Under the pieces are notes generated by a model, which ran no database searches, was not told where the DNA came from, and saw only the letters and a list, made by a program, of their open reading frames with translations. Source: Bacteroidota bacterium (GTDB lineage: Bacteria > Bacteroidota > Bacteroidia > NORP154). From it: a stretch of 9,057 bases of DNA. How positions within the stretch are numbered: position 1 is the stretch's first letter; every line of letters begins with the position of its first letter. Shown piece after piece: positions 1 through 6,489 of the stretch. The stretch spans positions 1 through 9,057 of the forward strand of contig NVRZ01000109.1 of assembly GCA_002401055.1 (NCBI GenBank). The letters are read 5' to 3'. A program made the translations under genes and the position numbers.

Positions 1-71
1 CCTTTGCGGGCTTCGCGTTGGGCATAAATCGACAATAGCTCGGCGGCAACATCGCGGACTTTTTCACGTGC
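1..71 (-). pseudogene. mfd: Fragment of transcription-repair coupling factor Mfd, cut off on its N-terminal side
   Basis: Read on the minus strand from about position 71 to the window edge, one open frame gives about 24 residues including EKVRDVAAELL and IYAQRE. From memory these closely match the E. coli Mfd stretch EKVRDVAAELLDIYAQRAA, which lies just before the helicase motor. Mfd is a DNA translocase that removes stalled RNA polymerase and recruits UvrA. The fragment would continue to the left, outside the window. On its N-terminal side the likeness stops near 71-80, where a different gene begins on the opposite strand. The stretch is about 56% GC, richer than what follows, and the residues look proteobacterial; Bacteroidota Mfd is, as I recall it, rather different here. 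I infer a truncated gene or an assembly chimera. Only the short protein match supports it. Confidence 0.6.
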
Positions 72-92
72 CCTCAAAAAGAAAAAACTTTC

Positions 93-1490
93 TTGCCAAA
101 TTCTAACCCGTTCCGGCTTCTTGTCATACCTATTGCGATCGGTCTTGCCGTTGGTTGTGGGATGAATTCGGGAGACTCAGACACTATTGGAGCAAGCAAG
201 GGCACTACAGAAAAATATATTCCTGTAATTGGAAAGGTCGCCGAAAATAAGGGAAATCCTAATCATCCCTACTATTACTACCTGCCTAGCAATTATGACA
301 CCAATCAGGTGTGGCCAGTAGTTTATTGCTTTGATTCACACGGCAGAGGCCATTTGCCTGTAACTAAATACAAAGATCTGGCTGAGAGGAACGGATACAT
401 ATTGATTGGATCTAATAAGTCCAAAAATGGTATAGGTTGGGAAGAGACTTTCTCGCACATCAAAATAATGACCGAGCAAGTTGACAGCCAATTGATAATA
501 AATCAAAAGAGGGTGTATGCCTTGGGATTTTCAGGCGGGGCCAGGGTAGCGGTATCAATGGCTGTTCATAAGAAAGGTATTGCTGGTGTTATTGGATGCG
601 CAGCGGGATTTCCAAGGCTAGAGAAAAAATTGAAAAAGAACTTTTCTTACTTAGGAATCGTTGGCTCATATGATTTCAACTACTCAGAAATGCTGCAATT
701 AAATCGGATTTTAACCAAAGACAACATTAACAATCACCTATTGATTTTTGATGGAAAGCATGAGTGGCCAAATTTGGATATTATGAAAGATGGATTTTCG
801 TGGATAGAGCTAAATTCTATCCGGAGCGGTAGAGAAACCTATCACGATTCATTAATTAAGTATTCATACCATCAGGAAATTTTGAAAACGGACAAGATGT
901 TGACTGACCAAGAGCATCCTTTGAAATTATACCGGCAATACCTAAAAGTTGTGAATTTCTATTCGGGATTAATAAACACTGTTAAAGTTGAGCAACAGCT
1001 AGAAATACTTGATAGCAATCCAATGATGGAGCAGATACTTGAAAAGCAAGAGGATATACTTAAACAGGAAATCGAAATAAAAAAAGAATATACAAATGCA
1101 CTTACGGAACAATCTGCGACTTGGTGGGAAACGGAAGCATTGCGCATGAAAGAGTTAATTGCATCTGAAGAGGATTACATTAACCACTGCTCCTATTTAA
1201 GGGTTATGTCTCATCTTAGCCTGATTTCCTACCTGCAATGTGATGCGGCATTAAAACAGAATGACCTGGAAACTGCACTGCGTTATATCGATATATTCTC
1301 ATTCATCGACTCTTCAAATCCAGATCACGCGTATTTCAGGGCTCTTTTGCTCGCCAAGAAGCAGAACATGAACGAGGCATTGAACTCCCTAAACAAGGCA
1401 ATTGAGCTTGGTTTTGACGACATGGACAAACTGAAGAGTGAGCCCTTGTTTTCCACACTCATAGATCAGGTTATTTTCCGTACGCTGTAG
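93..1490 (+). CDS. Lipoprotein with alpha/beta-hydrolase domain and C-terminal helical/TPR-like region
   Basis: This is probably an envelope lipoprotein with esterase- or PHB-depolymerase-like hydrolase activity; the substrate is unknown. The TTG start is chosen because it adds a hydrophobic segment (residues 9-21) ending in LAVGC, a loose lipobox with Cys22. An in-frame stop lies upstream at 36-38, and the next ATG (162) would remove the signal. Residues about 40-245 look like an alpha/beta hydrolase: the nucleophile elbow GFSGG has Ser147, and Asp194 (GSYDF) and His223 (GKHEW) are in the right order for a triad. Residues about 300-345 are rich in Glu, Lys and Gln and look like a coiled coil. 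Residues 390-455 resemble a TPR pair (ALNSLNKAIELGF). No Shine-Dalgarno site is seen. The start lies within 25 bp of the end of the Mfd-like fragment, so the true N-terminus may be altered if that join is artificial. The fold assignment is fairly sure, the start less so. Confidence 0.8.
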   Translation: MPNSNPFRLLVIPIAIGLAVGCGMNSGDSDTIGASKGTTEKYIPVIGKVAENKGNPNHPYYYYLPSNYDTNQVWPVVYCFDSHGRGHLPVTKYKDLAERNGYILIGSNKSKNGIGWEETFSHIKIMTEQVDSQLIINQKRVYALGFSGGARVAVSMAVHKKGIAGVIGCAAGFPRLEKKLKKNFSYLGIVGSYDFNYSEMLQLNRILTKDNINNHLLIFDGKHEWPNLDIMKDGFSWIELNSIRSGRETYHDSLIKYSYHQEILKTDKMLTDQEHPLKLYRQYLKVVNFYSGLINTVKVEQQLEILDSNPMMEQILEKQEDILKQEIEIKKEYTNALTEQSATWWETEALRMKELIASEEDYINHCSYLRVMSHLSLISYLQCDAALKQNDLETALRYIDIFSFIDSSNPDHAYFRALLLAKKQNMNEALNSLNKAIELGFDDMDKLKSEPLFSTLIDQVIFRTL

Positions 1491-1589
1491 TTATTTGGTA
1501 TATGCTGATATGGAAGAGGTATCACCCAAATTAAATACCATTGTTCAAAACTCCATAAGGACGCTCGCAAATTAAGGCTGTACAGAAGC

Positions 1590-1597
1590 TATCTTTA
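1590..1597 (+). promoter_or_regulatory. Possible Bacteroidota -7 box (TATCTTTA)
   Basis: TATCTTTA lies 10 bp before the ATG of the dual-nuclease gene and differs from the Bacteroidota consensus TAnnTTTG only in the last base. A similar box sits 7 bp before the PI-PLC-like gene on the other strand. I see no clear TTTG element at the -33 distance. If it is used, the transcript would have almost no leader. Confidence 0.35.
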
Positions 1598-1607
1598 TAC
1601 TCGTCCC

Positions 1608-2978
1608 ATGTATGCTATTATTGACGTAGAAACCACGGGTCTTGCGGCCGAGAGGAGCAAGATCACAGATATCGCTATCTTCATTCACGACGGTGAGAAG
1701 ATTGTAGATAAGTTCAGTACGCTCATAAATCCAGAATGCAATATCCCGCCGCGCATTACAATGCTGACCGGAATTTCAGATGAAATGGTGGCAGATGCTC
1801 CCAAGTTCTATGAAGTAGCAAAGGAAATATTCCTCAAAACCGAGAACATGATTTTCGTGGCCCACAACGTGGGCTTTGATTACGGTATGATTCGGGCAGA
1901 ATTCAAACGGCTGGGTGGAGCTTTTCAGCGAAAGAAACTATGTACCGTGCGTCTGAGCAGAAAAATAATACCCGGTTTAAGATCTTATGGACTTGGAAGC
2001 CTTACTCAAAGCCTGGGTATAAAAATTTCCGGCCGCCACAGAGCTGAAGGCGATGCCAGAGCAACAGTAGAACTCTTTGAGCAGTTACTCAAGCGAGATA
2101 AAGATGGCTTTATAGAAAAATCGTTGAATGTCCGTAGTCGCGAGGCGACTTTACCCCCAAATCTACCTCGTGAGGTATTCGATACTATTCCTGAGGAAAC
2201 CGGCGTATATTACTTCCTCGACGAAACGGGGAAGATAATCTACATCGGTAAAGCCAACAATATAAAAAGCAGGGTGCTGTCGCACTTTCGCGGGGGTGCT
2301 CAGAAACCATTCGCCATGCTTACTCGCTTGCATGACATTACTTATCAGCTCGCAGGAAATGAGCTGGTGGCATTGTTGTTGGAATCAGATGAAATCAAGA
2401 AGCACTACCCCATTTACAATAGATCACAAAAGAGAACCAATAATATTTTTGGCATCTGTGAGTATGAAGATAAGATGGGCTACATGCACTTTGGCTACAA
2501 CAACCTAAAATTAATAAGTGATCCGCTTGCTACCTTCTATAATATCACTGAGGCCCGTAGCTTCTTGTTGAATCTCAAAGAGACATACAATCTTTGTCCA
2601 AAATTATGTAGCCTTCAAACCTCACCTTCAGCTTGTTTTGATTTCCACATTAAAAAATGCCGTGGAGCATGTTGCAGTAAAGAAAAGCCCACAGTTTACA
2701 ATCGCAGGTTTAAAAAAGCAGTAGGAAGCATAGGTGCGGGTGTGGATAATTACCTAATCATAGGTAAGGGCAGAACTTCAGAAGAGAGCTCTGTCGTTAT
2801 GGTTGAAGATGGTAGATATGAAGGCTTCGGGTACGTGGACAAAGAAATGCAACTGGAAAACTTTGAACAAGCTCATGATCACATCAAACCCTATAAAGAC
2901 AATAGAGATATTCAGCGCATACTGAGATCCTATCTTAGAAAGACTTCGGGTAAGAACATTATAGAAAAAACCAGCTAG
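1608..2978 (+). CDS. DEDDh exonuclease (DnaQ-like) fused to GIY-YIG endonuclease (UvrC/Cho-like)
   Basis: This is a two-nuclease protein, probably acting in DNA repair in the cytoplasm. Residues 1-165 form a DnaQ/epsilon-type 3'-5' exonuclease: motif I DVETTG (Asp6, Glu8), motif II AHNVGFDYG (Asp91) and motif III HRAEGDA (His144, Asp149), so all DEDDh residues are present. Residues about 193-272 form a GIY-YIG domain: GVYYF (199-203), YIGKA (212-216), a candidate catalytic Arg222 and a candidate metal-binding Glu259 in the ALLLES stretch, which is followed by IKKHYPIYN as in UvrC. Cysteines at 330, 334, 343, 351, 355 and 356 fall in a segment like the Cys region of UvrC. The UvrC RNase H-like endonuclease and helix-hairpin-helix parts are absent. 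The same general fusion is known in other bacteria, such as the mycobacterial Rv2191 type. The gene stands alone on its strand, and its stop overlaps that of the convergent Asp-box gene. Domains are secure; the role in vivo is inferred. Confidence 0.92.
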   Translation: MYAIIDVETTGLAAERSKITDIAIFIHDGEKIVDKFSTLINPECNIPPRITMLTGISDEMVADAPKFYEVAKEIFLKTENMIFVAHNVGFDYGMIRAEFKRLGGAFQRKKLCTVRLSRKIIPGLRSYGLGSLTQSLGIKISGRHRAEGDARATVELFEQLLKRDKDGFIEKSLNVRSREATLPPNLPREVFDTIPEETGVYYFLDETGKIIYIGKANNIKSRVLSHFRGGAQKPFAMLTRLHDITYQLAGNELVALLLESDEIKKHYPIYNRSQKRTNNIFGICEYEDKMGYMHFGYNNLKLISDPLATFYNITEARSFLLNLKETYNLCPKLCSLQTSPSACFDFHIKKCRGACCSKEKPTVYNRRFKKAVGSIGAGVDNYLIIGKGRTSEESSVVMVEDGRYEGFGYVDKEMQLENFEQAHDHIKPYKDNRDIQRILRSYLRKTSGKNIIEKTS

Positions 2979-4009
2979 GGGCCATCCCGTGATTTCAAGA
3001 GCGCCATCTTTCCATTTCTGCCAACAGCCCAGCAAACCCTGGGCGTACAATCGCAGGAGTAATAACCATCGCTGCTGAACCCTGTCCAGGATCTTCCCTT
3101 TGCATGAGAGAATTCAGAGCCCGTCCTTCCAGTTGTAATCAGCTTAGTACCTGAAATAATCGTGACGCAAGAACGGTATCCACGGGGATTGCCCTTAATA
3201 ACCAACTGCCAGGTTAAACCACCGTCTGAAGTAATAGCGCAGTTCTTATCAGAATTTGTAGAATCCACGTAGTCACCTCCAACAATAACGCCTTCATTTT
3301 TATTTAGAAAAGCCATAGAGAATATACCTGTGCCACCTCCACTTTTCAGTGGTGTATCATAAACATTCCAGGTTGCGCCTCTATTTGTAGATTTAAAGAC
3401 CCTGGCACGCGTTCCACCACCAGTAGCCATCCAAACCAATGAGTCACCATATATGCAAATTCCTGTACCACTTGCAGCGAAACCAGCTTCATCCTTTAAT
3501 ACTGCGGGCAAAGCAGTTGAATCTATTTGAAGCCAAGTTTGTCCAGCATCTTTAGTTTTGATTACTAGAAACTTACCATTTATCGGATCACTATATGCGA
3601 TACCCGATTTATCATCCCAAAAAGCAAATCCATCAAAGAAAACACCGGTCTCATTATTCTCATATTGGAGCTCCCAGGTTTCGCCACGATCTTTTGTAAA
3701 GTAGATTCTCCCAATGTTGCCAGCGCTTAACACCCACGCAGTTTTCGCATCAAGGGCATGTATATCCCTAAAATCTAATGAATCAGCCCCTTGAATTACT
3801 CCCTTGCTCCATGAAGCGCCAGCATCACTACTGCTTATCCAGATTCCACCTACTCCACTTGCCCAAATCACAGAGTCATTTACCACACACAAGCCTCTCA
3901 AATGAACGCCGGCAATATTTTCTTTAGGCACCCATCTCAACTGGGCGTCAACAAAGCTTGAAAAAAACGAGAGTATCAGGATACCAGTAGCTGCAATTTT
4001 AAGAATCAA
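2975..4009 (-). CDS. Secreted Asp-box (BNR/YCF48-like) beta-propeller protein
   Basis: The protein starts with a signal peptide (hydrophobic residues 5-20, likely cleavage after VDA at 22) and then holds repeats with the Asp-box pattern S/T-x-D-x-G-x-x-W. Clear copies begin at residues 60 (SSDAGASW), 105 (TKDRGETW), 152 (TKDAGQTW), 207 (STNRGATW) and 260 (TSDGGLTW), with a degenerate one at 301 (SHAKGRSW). Such repeats build propellers of the sortilin/YCF48 type, often annotated as photosystem II assembly-factor-like or, in Bacteroidota, loosely as oxidoreductase; photosynthesis is not implied. No enzyme residues are evident and there is no T9SS sorting domain, so it may stay in the periplasm. 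The start is TTG, because an in-frame TAA lies just upstream and no ATG restores the signal. It begins 2 bp after the yqeY stop, as the last gene of a three-gene operon. The exact function is unknown. Confidence 0.88.
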   Translation of the reverse strand: MILKIAATGILILSFFSSFVDAQLRWVPKENIAGVHLRGLCVVNDSVIWASGVGGIWISSSDAGASWSKGVIQGADSLDFRDIHALDAKTAWVLSAGNIGRIYFTKDRGETWELQYENNETGVFFDGFAFWDDKSGIAYSDPINGKFLVIKTKDAGQTWLQIDSTALPAVLKDEAGFAASGTGICIYGDSLVWMATGGGTRARVFKSTNRGATWNVYDTPLKSGGGTGIFSMAFLNKNEGVIVGGDYVDSTNSDKNCAITSDGGLTWQLVIKGNPRGYRSCVTIISGTKLITTGRTGSEFSHAKGRSWTGFSSDGYYSCDCTPRVCWAVGRNGKMALLKSRDGP

Positions 4010-4011
4010 GC

Positions 4012-4407
4012 CTATCCCAATTTAGATCTAACAATATTGGAAACCATCCCATTATCCGCCTTGCCGCGGTAAGTACTGTTGAACTCTTTCATTATAGAGC
4101 CTATGTCAGATTTGCCTTCCGCGATTAAGCCTTCCACGATTTTTGTTACTTCCTCCTCGCTCATGAGTTCAGGCATGTAAGACGCCATATATTCCAATTC
4201 CTTCTTGGCCTGATCTGTGCCAGTCTCCTTAAGTCCCTTTTCAACTGACTTCAGAATCTTCATCACATTCTCATCATTTGGATCCGTTCCACGTCCAATG
4301 TCGTTCATAATTTCTCCCTTAATAACGCTTAGGAAATTCTTCTTATCTGTTTCCTGGGCTTTGAAAGCCGCAAAAAAATCTTCATATATCATGTCTTTTA
4401 AACTCAT
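4012..4407 (-). CDS. yqeY: GatB/YqeY domain-containing protein, short form
   Basis: This is a small cytoplasmic helical protein of the YqeY family, which resembles the C-terminal tRNA-binding tail domain of the GatB amidotransferase subunit; the family's cellular role is not well settled. It begins MSLKDMIYEDFFAAFKAQ, like other YqeY proteins. It keeps the ELEYMASYMPELMSEEE segment (residues 70-86, family pattern ELE..Y.P..LSEEE) and the C-terminal GKADNGMVSNIVRSKLG (115-131, family pattern GRADG..V..IV...L). At 131 residues it is shorter than the usual ~145-150, with the loss apparently in the middle helices around residues 40-65. It sits between two genes for exported proteins, 1 bp after the PI-PLC-like stop and 2 bp before the propeller gene, so translational coupling is likely. 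From general knowledge, yqeY often follows ftsZ in Bacteroidota, so this setting may be less usual. Confidence 0.93.
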   Translation of the reverse strand: MSLKDMIYEDFFAAFKAQETDKKNFLSVIKGEIMNDIGRGTDPNDENVMKILKSVEKGLKETGTDQAKKELEYMASYMPELMSEEEVTKIVEGLIAEGKSDIGSIMKEFNSTYRGKADNGMVSNIVRSKLG

Positions 4408-4408
4408 A

Positions 4409-5620
4409 CTATTCAGTTATTGTCAACCCTTCGAATTTAGTAGGTCCATTTATTGGATTGAGGATTGCTGTTACAAAGTTTGGAAAATTCACAGAGTAAT
4501 TGGTCCAGGAAGAGCTTGTATCTGCTCTAGGGTCTGGCCTGTAATAATCTGTTGAAATTATCTGCGCACCGCTCGACATGGCCAGGTTCATGCGGGAATA
4601 ATCTCCATTGCGTGCCTCCCATGTGCCAACATCTGCACGTGTTCTAACCATATAACCGGCTTGTACCAGCTCGTGAATGGTATCTTGGTCAGATACAGGA
4701 TTATTCTTGATGATAAATGCAGTCTCTGCCGAACCTACATCTGAAAACATAAACATACTCCTTCCGATCATGCCCGGATAACTCTGCATGTAGCTGGCTT
4801 TCTCACCTGACGAGGCCATTGCTACTATAAATATCTTTCCTCTGGCCTCTGCCAATGTTGGCCAAGCGCCTGCCAATACCGCTTCATTTACGCTGGCATA
4901 TGTACCTTTTAATATCTCAGGCGTGATAATGTTGCTTAACATCATGCCAAATACTGATTCAATTTCCATATCAACTGAGTCGAGAGCTGAGGCGGTAAAT
5001 GGCAACACAATCGCAAAACCAGGAATATTTATTTGATACGTTTTCAATTCTACCATAACAATCAATGGAAGATGAGTAGGGTTTGCATCTGACCATGATT
5101 TAACAGCGGAAAGAGCATCCTTAAAAGTGAAGTTATTGGTGTTATAATCCAGATCTGGAATATGTAACACTTTCATGCCTGGGTCAAGAAGTTCATCAAT
5201 AAAGGAGGCAGTAGTATCTCCAACCCATTTATTACCCTCACGGTTCCAGTATAAACCCCCTGCTGGATCATGATGAATATCGAGTTCAATACTGCGTACT
5301 CTATGTGTACTAAATTGCGTAGACAGCGCTTCGTGTGTGTAATCCCACTCGAGTGGATTTAGTCCTGGAGGTGGTGTTCCGCTGGTTACCAGGTCAAAAA
5401 TGGGCTTGTAGGTCTTAAGGCGATAGGAGTTGTGGCTGCCGATGGTCTGTATCTCGTTCATTTTAATATCCTCAATACTCGCATAAATGGTTGCTATGAT
5501 TGGTCCTGACTTTGTAGGGTCCTCTGGAGGTGCAGGGTCCTTGTCGCAAGCAATAAAAGCAGTTACAACACCAAATAACAAGATTATCCGGAGTGAAGAG
5601 ATATGGAAACGAATTTTCAT
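4409..5620 (-). CDS. Lipoprotein of the calcium-dependent PI-PLC-like family
   Basis: This is a probable surface or envelope lipoprotein with a phospholipase-C-like TIM-barrel of the Ca2+-dependent phosphoinositide PLC (PI-PLC-C1-like) family; cleavage of a phosphodiester lipid head group is inferred, not shown. The N-terminus has Lys/Arg residues, a hydrophobic run (residues 12-24) and the lipobox FIAC with Cys25, followed by the acidic segment DKDPAPPED, which is reminiscent of lipoprotein export signals in Bacteroidota. Family motifs are GSHNSY (61-66, His63 and Asn64), ELDIHHDP (112-119, Glu112, Asp114, His116/117), VLHIPDLDYNT (151-161, His153) and a C-terminal part with TRADVGTWEARNGDYSR and ISTDYY. 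The length of 403 residues fits a single barrel. It is the first gene of a tight minus-strand operon with yqeY and the Asp-box gene. The start is ATG 7 bp from a TATCTTTG box. The family is fairly sure, the substrate unknown. Confidence 0.9.
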   Translation of the reverse strand: MKIRFHISSLRIILLFGVVTAFIACDKDPAPPEDPTKSGPIIATIYASIEDIKMNEIQTIGSHNSYRLKTYKPIFDLVTSGTPPPGLNPLEWDYTHEALSTQFSTHRVRSIELDIHHDPAGGLYWNREGNKWVGDTTASFIDELLDPGMKVLHIPDLDYNTNNFTFKDALSAVKSWSDANPTHLPLIVMVELKTYQINIPGFAIVLPFTASALDSVDMEIESVFGMMLSNIITPEILKGTYASVNEAVLAGAWPTLAEARGKIFIVAMASSGEKASYMQSYPGMIGRSMFMFSDVGSAETAFIIKNNPVSDQDTIHELVQAGYMVRTRADVGTWEARNGDYSRMNLAMSSGAQIISTDYYRPDPRADTSSSWTNYSVNFPNFVTAILNPINGPTKFEGLTITE

Positions 5621-5627
5621 GTGCTAA

Positions 5628-5635
5628 CAAAGATA
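5628..5635 (-). promoter_or_regulatory. Candidate -7 box TATCTTTG for the PI-PLC-yqeY-propeller operon
   Basis: Read on the minus strand, TATCTTTG matches the Bacteroidota consensus TAnnTTTG exactly and ends 7 bp before the ATG. Transcription from it would start at or within a few bases of the start codon, giving a nearly leaderless mRNA. A convincing -33 TTTG is not visible. Confidence 0.45.
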
Positions 5636-5928
5636 TGAATCTTAACCTACGATACTCCCATACGCGCATTTCTGAGCGCAGCAAATAATTTTTGATAATC
5701 GATCGGACAGATTCTCCGCGAGGCTCAGAATTTCTGGTGCATAGATTGACAATTTTTTGCAAAATCCGCAAATACCAGCTTTTACAATGCTTCAAATTTG
5801 GAAATTATTCAAGTGTACGATCAGCCCAAAATTGAATTGTACAAAATGCAGTCTGCCTGTACCGAAAAATCGATCTATTTTTCAATTATTGCAAATTTCA
5901 ATCTGGTGTGTATCGAAATTCCGTTTTC

Positions 5929-5955
5929 TTGGCCCACTACCCCAACCTACTTTTG
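5929..5955 (+). promoter_or_regulatory. Possible ssb promoter (TTG, 16 bp, TACTTTTG)
   Basis: TACTTTTG at 5948-5955 fits TAnnTTTG exactly, and TTG at 5929-5931 lies 16 bp before it, slightly shorter than the usual Bacteroidota spacing. It would give ssb a leader of about 100 nt. The pattern is short enough to occur by chance. Confidence 0.3.
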
Positions 5956-6062
5956 CACTGTCAAATAAAAATACTGGCACTTCGGAAAGAGCTCACCGCT
6001 GTCCAGGAAATTAAACGACGAATTAAATCAATTTTATTAAACATAAACTAAAAACAAAAATC

Positions 6063-6419
6063 ATGAATACATTAAGAAACAAAGTTCAATTAATTGGAAA
6101 TCTAGGAATTGATCCTGAAATCAAGAAACTAAGCGGTGATAAAACTCTAGCTAAAATGTCGCTGGCCACGTCTGACACCTATACCAAAGTAACGGGTGAA
6201 AAAGTAACAGACACCCAATGGCATAATTTGATTGCTTGGGGCAAGACTGCCGAGATTGCTGAAAAGTATCTTACTAAGGGACAGCGCATAGCTGTTGAGG
6301 GCAAGCTCATCAACCGTTCATATGAAGATAAGAAAGGCGTGAAGCGTTATGTTACAGAGATTCTTGTAAATGAATTTCTGATGTTAAGCCCAAAGACTGA
6401 GGCTACTGTGAAGAAGTAA
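6063..6419 (+). CDS. ssb: Single-stranded DNA-binding protein, OB fold without acidic tail
   Basis: SSB coats single-stranded DNA during replication, repair and recombination. The protein begins MNTLRNKVQLIGNLGIDPEI and carries the typical SSB core: MSLATSDTYT (residues 32-41), TQWHNLIAWGKTAEIAEKYL (51-70), KGQRIAVEGKL (72-82) and a final strand RYVTEILVNEFLML. It is an OB-fold domain with almost nothing after it. It ends in KTEATVKK, without the linker and acidic DDxxPF-type tip that bind repair and replication partners, and no other frame just downstream supplies one. Short SSBs of this kind occur as second copies in Bacteroidota, so the main housekeeping SSB may lie elsewhere. The ATG is preceded by an A-rich leader with no Shine-Dalgarno site, as is common in this phylum. 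A strong terminator follows 23 bp after the stop, so it is probably transcribed alone. Confidence 0.96.
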   Translation: MNTLRNKVQLIGNLGIDPEIKKLSGDKTLAKMSLATSDTYTKVTGEKVTDTQWHNLIAWGKTAEIAEKYLTKGQRIAVEGKLINRSYEDKKGVKRYVTEILVNEFLMLSPKTEATVKK

Positions 6420-6442
6420 GCTAACTTACATCTCAAAACAGG

Positions 6443-6470
6443 AAGGGGCGCCAATGGCGCCCCTTTTTTT
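6443..6470 (+). terminator. Rho-independent terminator after ssb
   Basis: A perfect 10-bp stem (AAGGGGCGCC paired with GGCGCCCCTT) closes a three-base AAT loop and runs into seven T residues. It starts 23 bp after the ssb stop. Read on the other strand, the same hairpin is followed by TTCCTGTTTT, so it could also help end the convergent T9SS cargo gene that stops at 6490. Confidence 0.93.
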
Positions 6471-6489
6471 GTGCTTAAAATTGAAATGT

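Larger units (their letters stand above)
5621..6062. other. 442-bp divergent intergenic region, no gene supported
   Basis: This AT-rich region lies between the divergent PI-PLC-like operon and ssb. Short open frames here (for example 5757-6014 on the plus strand) have no signal, family motif or sensible start context, so I treat them as chance. The left edge carries the TATCTTTG box of the operon and the right part a possible ssb promoter (5929-5955). An imperfect inverted repeat (CAGATTCT near 5708 against AGAATTTCTG near 5727) is too weak to call an operator. I find no tRNA, riboswitch or small-RNA pattern that I can recognise. Confidence 0.6.

Noticed and set aside
1510..1575. A 21-codon open frame (MEEVSPKLNT...) between the hydrolase and the dual nuclease
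   Set aside because: Very short, no ribosome site, no recognisable family; probably chance.
2778..3050. Minus-strand open frame across the end of the nuclease gene
   Set aside because: It is antisense to a well-supported coding region and overlaps the propeller gene in another frame.
3000..4000. Direct repeats that might suggest CRISPR or tandem DNA repeats
   Set aside because: They are degenerate Asp-box protein repeats at irregular spacing, not DNA-level repeats.
5472..5795. A minus-strand open frame overlapping the PI-PLC-like start
   Set aside because: It overlaps the well-supported lipoprotein start in another frame and has no family features.
5757..6014. An 85-codon plus-strand open frame in the intergenic region
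   Set aside because: Composition and motif content look random, there is no start context, and it lies in AT-rich divergent promoter space.
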